Source: Scatophagus argus (taxonomy: Eukaryota > Chordata > Actinopteri > Scatophagidae). From it: DNA of 64,000 nt. Each line of letters starts with the position of its first letter. Positions within the stretch are counted from its first letter, which is position 1. Shown here piece by piece: positions 53,652 to 64,000 of this stretch. The notes below the pieces were generated by a model. That model saw only the letters and a list, made by a program, of their open reading frames with translations. It had not been told where the DNA came from and searched no databases. The translations under genes were made by a program, and so were the position numbers. The stretch lies in the NCBI RefSeq assembly GCF_020382885.2, contig NC_058508.1, forward strand, positions 7,804,055 to 7,868,054, written 5' to 3'.

Positions 53652-56600
53652 ATGATAAAACTGAACCTGGGCCGAACCACTCGCTCCATCTATCTGGGTC
53701 TGGCATGTCTGTCCCTTGCTCTCCACCTCCTTTTGGCAATATTTTGTCTCTCTGTCCTCCAGAATGCCTGTGTCCTCCCCACCTCCTCTTCTTCCTCCAT
53801 ACCAAGAACAGATACTCAGCACCATCAGCCTATCTCCCACTCCTCCTCTTCTTCAGCTGTCTCCTCCTCACAAAAACTGGCAACAATCCCTCAGGAAGAG
53901 CATCACAAACTGAATGCCAAAACCTTACACCCTAAAGAAAAACTTTTATTCAGTGATGCCACTGAGAGGGAAAAGAAACTAATTGGAGCTGGACAAGTAA
54001 TTCAAAAATTCAGGGGTCATTCTAAGCTGGAGGCGCTGTTCAAGCACCCGCTGTACAACCCGCCACACCCAGAGCTGCAAGAAGATGACTGGCTGCTGAG
54101 GGTGAAGATAAATGAACATTCAAGGGATACAGGAAATGAAGAAGAGGAGGGAGAAGAGGAGATCAGCAGTGAGAGTCAGTGGTAAGAGAAACAGATGTAG
54201 AAAAAAAGATTGATCAATTGCTGGTTCTATGGATGGCACTTTGGTCCAGACAGAAGTAGCTAAACAACTACTGGAATATCCATGAAAGTCTGTGCAGACA
54301 CTGAAGGTGCCCACAAGATGAAGCCTACTGAGCTTGATCCTCTGTCTTTTCTTCTAGCACCACCATGAGGTTTTGGTTTATTCCTAAGATAGAGAACAAT
54401 GCTATGTGCTAATTCTAAATATCACAGTAGCTTGCTAACAGATCAAAATAAGATAGTAAATTAGTATATTAATTAGTATGTTATGTGTTTAGCCAAAAAT
54501 GTTAGTATGCTATGCTAACATGCTAATCTGAGATGGGTGAACAGGGTAAACATGTTTTTACCTGCTAAGGTTTAGCATGATATAATCCTCACTCTGAGTG
54601 CATTAGCAAGTTGATGTTAGCATTTAGCTCAAAGCATCTACCAGTTTGTGCCTACATGTAACCTCACTGAGCACCTAGCATGTATCTTTGTCTGGTTTTA
54701 GGATGGACCACGTCGTACTATAATATATTGGGGCCTGCTGTTGCCCCAGTCAAAATTTTCATGAAAAATAACTAAAAAAATAATATATATATATATATCT
54801 TATTTATCTCAACGTACTGGTGATCTTTTATAAAATTCATTGAACAGCATGAGAAGAAATGTGTGGCTTTAGCTGCTTCATATAGACCTTTAATACAGAG
54901 TTTGACTGTAACCTTCAGTGGTTTCCAGATCTGCCAATTTATCACCTTCGCTTACTCTCCTGAAGGCAGAGTTCCAGTCAGGATGAAGGCTATGACAAAG
55001 TCACTTGGACGAGAGACGTGGAGACCCACCCTCCCTGGCTTCGCTTCCACCTGGGCATCTCCCGCTGGGAGCTGTACAACAGGAAGGATCCTAACCTGGT
55101 CCAGCTGACCCACTATTTGGCAACGCAGCGTATCCTCAGTGCTGGTGAGGAAATGTGTGTGTGTGTGTGTGTGTGTGGGCACCGGAGTTTAATCTTTCTG
55201 TTCCTAAAATACATCCAGAAGTGTCAGCCAGACATAACTGTTTCTCACTGGGACCCTTTGGTAAAATATTGGAAAAACATACTGCAGACATGATTCTTTA
55301 AATATTATTCATGTTCTGCCAAAACCTGCACAACCCACTCATGTGAAAACACTTCAGGATTCTGTATTTAACTTTTACTGAAACAAGGCAGCCTGAGGAA
55401 CCTGTTATCACAACATGTGTTATAACTGGAGTCTAGTTTATTTGATTTCAATATACATAACAATCAAATTGGCTCTTGCTTTTTTTCATTTTCAGTGCCT
55501 GTCAGTGTCACTATTCCCATGTTTGTCATAGTTTTACACCTTATGTTGGGTTCAAGGCCGCCCACAGATAACATACAGTACTTCACTTCAGAGCGCAACA
55601 TTGCTCAATAGAGCAAAATTAAATTTTGAAACTGACCTAATCTTTACCTTGAATCATCCCCCAGTAGGCTAAGGTTTCATTTAAGTTTGATCATTCAGAT
55701 TCCTCTTGACACAATTACAAAACACCCTGTTCTCCTCATTTTAACTCCAATCCCTTTACAAAAACAAGCTGGTCTGTGAGAGAGCCAGAGGCAACAGTAA
55801 AGTATTCACCCAGTGAATGCAGTGAACTGTGCCAAAGTTCATATTTAGAACAGCAAGGATTACATTTTTAGAAACACATCCACACATCCACACAAAGTTA
55901 CACATGTTGGATGATGGATCCTTAGATACACACCACTTAGGCTCACATCGAATTCACACACAGCACATTTACACAGAATAAAAGATTAATAAACCCAGGA
56001 GCATTCAGCACACTGTTTGATTGCCCACCAATCCTTTTAATTGCAAAACATGAGGTCAGTGGAAAATCAAACACAGAGAAGACATGTACTGTAGGCCAAA
56101 AACTGGTTGTGAGCTTTGCAATGTGAATGTCTGCATTACATTTATTGGATGGTGGATACGTGACATAACACCCATACAGTGTACTGCCAATGCATTGCAG
56201 TAAAAACTATCTTTATAAAGCTTGTAATGTTACATTTTTGTTTAGACTGTGTGCAAATGTAGCTGACTTTATGCTTTTGTAGTCTGTGCTGGCGATGTAG
56301 TGGACTGCAGTACTGCATTGTATTGTATGGTACATAAACACACACACACAATTCAAATAAAATGCATACGCATAAAGGTTAAGACAAAAGTGACTATTGT
56401 CAGAACAAACATCAGAACAATAGTGATTTTATTTGTTGTCGGGGTTTTTTTTGTTTGTTTGTTTGTTTTTGTCCCATGAAGTTACATTACCTCGTTGAGA
56501 TGTTTGCTCATCTCAGACACCCCGTCCCTGTCTTCAGCACGCCACACAATGAATAATTCAGTGAGATTTGTGTTATATGGTGCAGATTAAGCACTAATCT

Positions 56601-59600
56601 CAGCTACAGGCTGATTTTTTGTGACTATGTCAACCATTTTCTTTCATCTATAACACTCACCACAATGTAAATATCTTTAAACATTTGAACTCAGATTAAT
56701 TTTTCTTTAATCAAAGTTCTAAACACCTTATACATAAATATGTGAGGATTCAATGTTTATCTCAGGATTTTTATCTTTTGAATTATTTACTGGACAAGCA
56801 TGGTTTGCAGCAACCAAAGTAATCTCCTCCTCTGAATGTGTGGAACCTTAACGCTGAACCTGGTCAAAGAACACATGCTTTGATTTAACTCATTCACTCT
56901 GCCCAGTTGTTTGAAGTGTGGGAGTGGTGGCTTGTGCTTTTTTAGATGAAAGAATCCAAAAGGGCTTTGGTTAATGAGACAAAGCTGCAAACAAGCCTTT
57001 GATACACTGAGTGTTTTCTTACGTGTTGTATTGGTAAATTTGCTGGATATAGTTTTTTCGGGTCTTAGGGCTGTAATGTATGAAACGGAGGGTCCAGTGG
57101 CAGCTGGTGGTTTAACTAACAGTCTAATAGGCCACCGTGTGGAGAAACAGGTGTATTGCTACCCATGCACATAGTACCAGTGCAGCACTACTGTAATGGT
57201 AGTGTATGCAATGATTTTGTTCATCTATTAGTACAATTAATGCACACTTCATATTCACTCTGATCACATATTTCAGTTCAGAAGACAGGAGGCACCCAGC
57301 TCAAGCTCGTCATGTCGTTTCCAAACTACGGACAAGCTCTGCTGAAACCCATGAAGTAAGACACAGAAATGACTGACTGATGACAGTGCTTGTGTTGCTC
57401 CAGTCCGCTTACGCTAACTCCCAAATCACAACTGGAGGTCACTTTATTTAGTATGTAAATCAGCATACAGGCTCGCGCACTCATTTTTCAGTGTTTTCCC
57501 AGACAATCCAGAGATGCAGAGACAGACGAAAACCTCTTCTATTTCTCCGACTTTGAACGACACAATGCAGAGATTGCTGCCTTTCACCTTGACAGGTAGA
57601 GAATCTGTCACATTGTGTCAGCAGGCAGTAACAGTTCTGCTGGGTAGACAGACTTGTCTGTAGCCATCAGGTCAAAGTCCAGCACTAGTGTGATCCAGCT
57701 CTTGCTGATGCTCTCTGTTTCTTTTGTTAATATTTGTGTGTGTGTATGTGTCTGCGTCAGATTGTTGGGCTTTAACAGGGTCCCTCCAGTGGTTGGCCGA
57801 CTCATCAATGTCACCACAGAGATCAGAGAGATCACCACTGACCGCAGGCTTTCCAGGACCTTCTTCACTTCCCCCGGTATGTGTGACTGTCAGTGTGTAT
57901 CCATCCCCCCACACACACCTGCACTTCCACATAGCAAAACTTAGTTACACCAAGCATTAGAACGTACGAACTGCCTGACTGCTAAACAGAAGCTGTCGTC
58001 TCTCTGACTCCTGCTAGCGGGGAACGAGTGTTTCTATGGCCAGTGTGAGTACTACTGTTCAACAGAGCATCCAGTGTGTGGTCAGCCACATGCACTGGAG
58101 GTTTCCCTGGCCGCCATGCTTCCTGACCTCAGCCTAGCCCCCCGCAGGTCCTGGAGGTCACCATGGAGACGTTCCTACAGCCGCACCAAGCTGGCACAGT
58201 GGGTATACCATCTGTCTTTTATTGATATTTTGTTTACAAGTATCAGAACTGCAAAAAATAATGTATGTATAATATGTATACACTTGGTAGTGGGATCATT
58301 TTTTGTTTTAAATGTTTTATTTTGATGGTTTAAACTAAAAGTGTTTGTTGCTGCTGGAGCTTACACTTGAGATGAGTGTATGAATCACGGGTCTTCACTG
58401 CCCTCCAGTGGTGTGAGTGCAGCATTGCAACACAACAATGTTACCAACAGATGAGTTAATGTGTAATCAATACTGATGTCAATAAACCTTATTAGTGTGG
58501 TTATTTAGGAGCCAATTTCAGCCACTTGGAGAACCATGGGGATATTTTTAACAATGATGTGGACACATTTTCCCTCCTAGTTTGATTTCCAGGCCTGTAC
58601 CGGTAAGTACACTATATAGACAAAAGTATCCACACATATCTCTTTATGGGGCTGTTTTTCAGCGGTTGTGCTTGGCTCCTTACCTCCAGTGAAGGGAAAT
58701 CTTAATGCTTCAGCACACCAACACATTGTGGACAAAGCTATGCTTTCAACTTTGTGACAACAGTTTGGGAAGGTCCTTTTCTATTCCAGCATGACTGTGC
58801 CCCAGTGCACAAAGCAAAGTCCACAAAGACAAGGCTGGATGAGTCTAGTGTGGAAGAACTTGACTGGCCCACACAGAACCCTGACCTCAACCCCATCCAA
58901 CACCTTTGGGATGAACTGGAACAGAGATTGTGAGCCAAACCTTTTGGTCCAACATCAGTGTCTGACCTCACATTTCCCACAGAAACACTTCAGAATCTTG
59001 TGGAAAGTCTTCCCAGAAGAGTGGAAGCTGGTTTTGCTGCTAAGCTGTGTATTTAGAATACAATGCCATTAAAGTCCCTGCTGGTGTAATGGTCAGGTGC
59101 CCCAATACTTTTGTCTATATAGTGTATCCGGTTTCTTCTACTTTGTACTGTTGTTCCCAGGTGGGAGAAGGACCCGGCATACTGTGACACAGTGAAACAG
59201 ACGCCTCCTTACAACCATGGCACCAGACTGGTGGATCTCATAGACATGGCTGTACTGGACTTCCTCATGAGTCAGTCTCTCTGTATTTTAAAGTCACCCC
59301 TGTAGTCAATAGATTTACAACAAAAGGAGGCTTACAGACAGTCTCTTTTTAAGAGAGGAGGGTAAAACACTGAAAATATGTCACTGATAAGTGAATTTCA
59401 AACCGCAAATTACAAAATTAGTAAATAAGAATATTATCTAACGTATTGATGCACGATGGCATTATAGCACATTATTAACTTTATGTCTTCTTTTCATTTC
59501 TACAAAAATGTCTCTCACAAAGTCAAAATAAACATGAATGTTTTCACTCAAAGGCAACATGGACAGACACCACTATGAGACGTTTGACAAATTTGGCAAT

Positions 59601-60312
59601 GAGACATTTCTGCTGCATTTGGACAACGGTCGAGGGTGAGTAGCAACTTCTGCTGACTCATTTCAGCTCAGGCAGTTGTAACAACTCATGTCTAGAAGTC
59701 AGCTACTCTCTACTCTTATTTACAGGACTTTCTTGTGACTATCTCATCTCATGTTTTCCAGGTTTGGGCGTCATTCTCGGGATGAGCCGTCTATACTAGC
59801 TCCTTTGCAACAATGCTGCAGGTAAAACAAAACAAAAAAAAATATTAGCTCAATGAGTGACACACTTTAAAAGATATATGGGTGACATAAATTTTAAATT
59901 GTTTTTGTTCTTCAAGAGTGGATGAAGCTGCAAGCTGTACTACAGAAAACAATCAATTCAGTAAATATTGCTGTGTGTATTAAAGGACCCAGAGAGGTTA
60001 AGGAAACATGTGTTACTGTGGCTTTTGATCATGCTTTCCATCCACATATGTAGGATCCGTCGCTCCACCCTCCTCCGCCTGCGCCTCTTGTCGCTCCCTC
60101 ACTTCTGTCTGAGTGATGTCATGCGGGAATCGCTGGCCCAGGATCCTCTGGCAGGCATGGCCCCCCTCCTCTCTGAAACACACCTCTCTGCTCTGGACAG
60201 ACGCCTTGCAACTGTCCTGCAGGTGGTGCAGACCTGTCAGCAACACCACAAAGATGTCATTTACAATGACTTGGAGGAATATGATGAGGACAGTGACAAA
60301 CAACCTGACTGA
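53652..60312 (+). CDS. fam20cl: FAM20C-type secretory-pathway (Golgi) protein kinase, ten coding exons
   Basis: Exons are 53652-54181, 54966-55144, 57277-57355, 57503-57595, 57761-57876, 58018-58198, 59161-59270, 59554-59635, 59762-59821 and 60054-60312. They sum to 1689 bases (562 residues). A hydrophobic type II anchor spans about 12-37, followed by a Ser-rich luminal stem and an acidic E-rich stretch around 160-177. The kinase domain follows. Against human FAM20C with a constant offset of 25, K246, K260, E281 (in FERHN), D433 (in NMDRHHYE) and D453 (in HLDNGRGFG) occupy the ATP- and metal-binding positions. The cysteines in [10 protein letters not shown] and QQCC are also present. FAM20A, the pseudokinase relative, has Q at the FERHN glutamate, so this copy is predicted active. 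FAM20C phosphorylates S-x-E sites in secreted proteins, including biomineralisation factors. The start ATG follows a splice-acceptor-like CAG, so it probably opens the second exon. Teleosts carry FAM20C duplicates; the symbol for this copy is a best guess. Confidence 0.93.
54230..54700 (+). repeat. TTAGCATG-rich interspersed repeat in kinase intron 1
   Basis: Contains 'TTTCTTCTAGCACCACCATG', several TGCTAACATGCTAA-type blocks, 'GATGTTAGCATTTAGCTCAA' and CACTGAGCACCTAGCATG. The CTAGCACCA segment resembles the one at 53090-53105, so this may be a second piece of the same family. Very common in percomorph genomes from memory. Confidence 0.5.
55154..55177 (+). repeat. GT microsatellite at the kinase exon 2 donor
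   Basis: A (GT)12 run starting nine bases after the exon 2 splice donor at 55145. Confidence 0.9.
58610..59124 (+). mobile_element. Non-autonomous Tc1-like element with intact terminal inverted repeats
   Basis: The left end CACTATATAGACAAAAGTAT (58610-58629) is the reverse complement, over at least 20 bases, of the right end at 59105-59124. Both ends are flanked by TA (58608-58609 and 59125-59126), the Tc1/mariner target. The 515-base body keeps a fragment of the transposase C terminus on the plus strand, with [27 protein letters not shown], a stop, then further recognisable residues up to [10 protein letters not shown]. The catalytic N-terminal part is missing, so it cannot move by itself. 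It sits in intron 6 of the kinase gene, in the same orientation as the gene. Confidence 0.92.
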
Positions 60313-60326
60313 AGAAAAACAAAACC

Positions 60327-60332
60327 AATAAA
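60327..60332 (+). terminator. Poly(A) signal of the FAM20C-like gene
   Basis: AATAAA only 14 bases after the TGA, implying a 3' UTR of roughly 30-50 bases if used. No better site was seen in the next few hundred bases. Confidence 0.5.
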
Positions 60333-61204
60333 TTATAAATAGTTCTCATATAACTGTGTCAAAATAATTTTGTCATATTGTCTGCATATAAAAGTTTAAT
60401 GACAGCTTTAAGGTCAAAGCTAGTGAAAAGGGAGCCAAAGACTGACAGCTTTGCACATCTGCCTGCAATATTCAAAACTTTAAATGACAAGTAACATTAG
60501 AGACTGTTGACGTTTTCCAGTGTTACTGTGTTTCTCAGGTTAAGTTCAATGCAGTTGCATTGCAATGCGTTGCAATACTTTTACATCAAATTCATGTTCC
60601 CAAAGTTGCAATGACAGCTAGTCAGTATTTTGGGTCATTTCATACATACATACATCAAAAAATTAAAAATCCCAGTCATGAAATGCAAATATGCAAAGGA
60701 TTCAACAAGTTTCTCATCGCAATGTCCAATTCAGAGCAGCCCCTCAGCTTTTCATTCCCATTTTCTTGTTTTCACCTGAGGTTGACATGGAACAAACCTT
60801 AAAAAAAAAAAAAAAAAAAAAGCAAATGCTGGATGCAAAGGAGGTTACATCTTTAAAGATATTAACCATATAGCTTAAGTTTACCTATTAGGACAAAAAT
60901 ATAACCCATAGAGTGAAACTGTTTTGTAATATTCTTGTTGGACTAAAGCTTTTGTCAGCTTGTTTAACTGACTGTTAGAAATAACGTCTTTTTGTTGTAA
61001 TTACTTACAATGTCACAGAAGCTTGGTTATTTTACGTAGTATTAATTCTTGTAAATTCTAAATGTACTACACGGCTTCCGCCAGCAGGTGGTGCCGTTCA
61101 GTAAGTCTAACACGTTTTGAACAAATGGCTTTAGAGTAACTACTTTTCTGTTGCTCACTGAAGATCCATGCGCTCACTGTAACAGTAACTGAAACTGCAG
61201 CGGG

Positions 61205-61830
61205 TCAGTGAGTTCAAATTCCTGCGAACACACATCTCTCAGGATCCCACATTAACACCACTGAGCTTGTGAAAAAAGCGGTCACTGAGGAAAGCAAAGT
61301 TGCTGTAGTCCTTTTACAGATGTTCAGTGGAAAGCATCATCACCCACAGGCATTCTGGTGTGGTTCAAAAGCTGCACCATCGCTGACAAAGAGGCTTTGG
61401 AGAAAGTTATTAAGTCAGCACAGGACGTTTTAAGGACACAGCTTCCTTCACTGACAGACACACTCAGAGTCATATCGCCGCGCAGAGACACAAACCAGGA
61501 CTGCTGCCACCCAGACAACGGTGTGTTCACACTGCTGCCCTCTGGGGGGCGCTGTCGCTCCTTCAAGGTTTCTCACCTCCAGATTCTACAGATTCAGAAC
61601 AGATTCAATCCAAGAGAAATATTTGGGAATGTGCGATAGATTTTACTTTATTTCATAGGTTTTTATCTTACTATTTATTTATTCCATTCTTGCTGCTTTT
61701 ATGTCAAGTTGTTTGTTGTGTGTTGTTTATTTATCATGTCTTTTATCTTTGCACTTTTATGTCCACCACAAAAAAAGCTGCATCTGATTTTCGTTGTACA
61801 ACTGTGCCGTTACAGTAAAGGCATCCTTAT
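61205..61830 (+). mobile_element. Decayed LINE, C-terminal end of the reverse-transcriptase ORF and 3' tail
   Basis: Translating across several frames gives pieces typical of the end of a fish L2/Rex1-like ORF2: FKFLRTHISQDP, then a SFYR-like block and VFTLLPSGGRCRS with IQNRFNPREIF. A T-rich tail follows, and the element finishes in repeated TTATCC units (about 61808-61838). Stops and frame changes show it is dead. The exact LINE family was not determined. Confidence 0.7.
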
Positions 61831-62212
61831 CCTTATCCTGGGTGGAGACTGGCGCTCTGTGATGTAACTGAGTCTAACCACTCTTAGCTGCATTGCTTGG
61901 AGGATGCAGCCAATCACCTTGATGACCCCTGCTGCCACTGACCGGAACTGCAAATTGTCAAAAGGAGGGAAAAAAAAAGTTTCACTTTCCAAACGTCACC
62001 GAAAGGAGGAACAGAGAGAGCATTTGTGGGCATATCCACAAGAGACGCTTTGATCTTTGAATGCAAAGACCTGTTTTACAATCCACCACTTCCGGTAAAC
62101 TAATGATTTCTAGATTGTTTTTTTACATATTTAATGTAAGATCTATTTGGAGCGTTTCGGCCTGGTGTTGTCTTGCAGAGAAGTGAGGCTAAGCGGCTGC
62201 AGCTGACCAACA

Positions 62213-64000
62213 ATGGACCCGCTGGATTTCCTGGAGCCTGACGAACTGCTTCGCTTTTTCCATTGCAATAAGACAGAAATGTCTTGCATGGAGAAGCCGC
62301 ACACCTTTATCACCCAGCTCAGGGACCACAACCTGATTCCAGAGGACAGATTCAAGGTGAGACACTGGACACTCGCTTGGTGTTACCTCCTCCTCCTCCT
62401 CAGGTGCTGTGTGGATGAAATGCGCGCTGCTGCGGGAGCGGAAATGCGTAGACAACAACATAGATTTCATTACAGGCGTGTCTCTCTGCAGCGTTTGCTA
62501 TAACTGCACTGGTTCGTGAAACAAACAAACAAACTGTAAGTGAATATGTTATTATTTAGACGCAAAGTAGTCATTTAAGAAGTCTCTATTAAGAGCTATT
62601 GGGAGGGAAGCCTTGGTTAGTAAAATACTAAACCCGGAATAACTGATTCGTTTGGCTGCTTGGGGGCATCATAAACAAACTGTTCTGATTTAGCAACGAG
62701 GGCTAAAATAATGAAGTTTGGGGATAGAAAACAAAAGTGATGAAACCTTTTAAAGTTCTGCAAAGATGACGAGCTGCAGCATCTGTTGATATTTTCTTTG
62801 CCACTCCTTTCACATGACATGCAGTCATCTTAATCAGTCAATCACACAGTGCAGTGTTCAAGAGGTGAGCAAGCAGGAAACTGAACTGATGAAACTGATG
62901 TCTTTGAAACATACTGTTGCACACACACATCACTGTTGAACTAATCATGACGCAGTTTATTGTGCTGTAGATTTTATTCCATACTTTTGTGCGTGTGCAG
63001 AAGATCAGTCGCATGAAGAGTAAAGAGAACCTGAAGAAGGCTCTGTATGAGCTTCTGGACTGGTTTGAGACGCAGCGAGCAGAGCACATCAAAGTGTTCT
63101 GGGGGTCTGTCTTCAAGGAGACCATCTTGAGCCATTACTCTACCCTGCGGCTGCTGCGCAACAGCCTCATGGACGGTCAGAGTCTCTTTTTTTATGGTCA
63201 TCGGTGTGTTAACGGTTGTGATTCTGCTTTCTGTCTTAAGGTTCTCTGTTCTTATGATTCATGTTTTATTCATGCTTCACGATTAATGTTTGTAATGCAT
63301 GCTCTAGGACAAAATTAATGGAAACAGAAAGAATATGAAAAACTAATAAAGTATTCCAAAGTGATTCAGTTTAATAAATCCTTGCAAGCAAAGTCTCATA
63401 TTCTCAACTTTTAAAATCAGCAGCACTGCAAAACAGCGTGGCTGTTCGCAAGTCAGCTCTCACATTAGTCGTGAAGAAATGATGGTTGACCCCAATCAGT
63501 ATGGAGTACGTTGCATTCAGACTAAATTTGCAAGGCCAAACGAAAAAAGAAATGCAGCGACCCCGCAGCAAAAAGTCAAAACAGAAGCAGCTTTTGCAGA
63601 AACACAACCCACAGCCTTAGAGCCTCGCCTTAGAGCTTTGGTCACGTCAGGTGTCCAAGTCTGGGAGCTCTTTGGGTCCTTCTTTCTCTGCGGCTGTGCA
63701 GCTGGCATGACATGCAGTAGCACAGTCAGTGGTTGTCCTGTAGAAATTTAGCAGCAGTTTCAATGTGCGCTGGGCCTCTTTCAGCTTCCTGAAGAAGAAG
63801 AGGTTTAGGTCCAGCTGTTTTGACTGCTGTTTTATTAATGCAACTGCAGGGTCTTTCCATTTTCGCTCACAACTGCCCGAAAAAGTGGACGAGGAAGAGA
63901 CAGACAAAGGGAAAAGGAAGGAGCTTTCAGAGGAGGAGGGTGAAGAGCAGAAGAAAGGAAAATGGGTGAAAAAGAAGAAAAACCAGAGAAGCAGAAGTGT
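62213..64000 (+). CDS. HSR-domain nuclear protein (AIRE/SP100/SP140-like), N-terminal part, cut by the window edge
   Basis: Three exons are visible: 62213-62356, 63001-63175 and 63850 to the window end, with matching phases. The first two encode an HSR (SP100/AIRE-type) helical domain: FLEPDELLRFFHCNKTEMSC, HTFITQLRDHNLIPEDRFKK, ALYELLDWFETQ and VFWGSVFKETILSHYSTLRL. This domain mediates self-association in AIRE and in the SP100/SP110/SP140 nuclear-body proteins. Exon 3 turns acidic and then strongly basic (EEEGEEQKKGKWVKKKKNQR), fitting a nuclear localisation signal. In this family SAND, PHD or bromodomains usually follow, but they would lie beyond the window. The ATG has a good context (CAACAATGG) and begins the conserved domain. 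I cannot tell AIRE from SP140-like from this part; MDPLDFLEP is unlike AIRE N termini I know, so SP140-like is favoured. Confidence 0.8.
63640..63840 (-). mobile_element. LINE fragment inside intron 2 of the HSR gene
   Basis: On the minus strand the peptide LNLFFFRKLKEAQRTLKLLL, followed by NFYRTTTDCATACHASCTAA, resembles the C-terminal reverse-transcriptase block (LYFLRKLK...FYR...TVWYGNCT) of fish L2/Rex1-like LINEs. It is degraded and ends within about 10 bases of exon 3 (63850), so its 5' end supplies or abuts the acceptor region. Confidence 0.55.

Larger units (their letters stand above)
60313..62212. other. Intergenic region between the kinase and HSR genes
   Basis: Holds an A-rich run (about 60801-60821) and a decayed LINE (61205-61830). 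The last 350 bases before the HSR start codon should contain its promoter, but no TATA box or other motif was assigned. Confidence 0.5.

Noticed and set aside
1-64000. tRNA, rRNA or microRNA genes
   Set aside because: The only tRNA-like boxes belong to the SINE at 7812-7985. No cloverleaf, rRNA segment or convincing microRNA hairpin was seen by eye, though small hairpins could be missed.

Overview
The window is nuclear DNA from a ray-finned fish, most likely a percomorph teleost. Genes are split into short exons with GT..AG introns. The gaps carry many AC/GT, GA and TATC microsatellites and relics of Tc1-like transposons, LINE 3' tails and a tRNA-like SINE. Every recognisable protein has a vertebrate orthologue. 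Five protein-coding genes can be reconstructed, four complete and one cut by the right edge. In the four complete genes the exon phases join and the summed coding length is a multiple of three.

Layout: 1-7.7 kb is intergenic. 7.7-9.9 kb (+) holds an alpha-lineage parvalbumin in four coding exons. 13.2-24.8 kb (-) holds a 14-exon BAIAP2L2 orthologue (I-BAR domain, SH3 domain, proline-rich segment, WH2-like tail). 29.4-37.5 kb (+) holds the neuronal pentraxin receptor NPTXR in five exons, whose reading frame has no usable ATG and appears to start at a CTG in an ideal Kozak context. 37.5 to about 39.6 kb is its probable 3' UTR. About 39.6-53.6 kb is a gene desert with repeats. 53.65-60.3 kb (+) holds a ten-exon FAM20C-type secretory-pathway kinase with all checked catalytic residues present. 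60.3-62.2 kb carries a decayed LINE. 62.2 kb to the end (+) holds the first three exons of an HSR-domain (AIRE/SP100/SP140-like) nuclear protein.

Parvalbumin, BAIAP2L2 and NPTXR all lie on human 22q12-q13, so the left part looks like a conserved syntenic block. The FAM20C-like and HSR genes are not 22q neighbours in human, which suggests a rearrangement boundary in or near the 39.6-53.6 kb desert. The genes are not an operon or pathway. They are separate loci acting in calcium buffering, membrane shaping, synapse organisation, secreted-protein phosphorylation and nuclear regulation.

The observations most worth following up are: the CTG initiation of nptxr; a three-way inverted/direct repeat at 27.36-27.44 kb that looks like a template-switch product; a Tc1-type element with intact 20-bp termini inside the kinase gene; a tandem GTAG splice donor in nptxr; and dinucleotide repeats lying beside splice sites in three genes. 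I did not find a convincing new multi-gene system.
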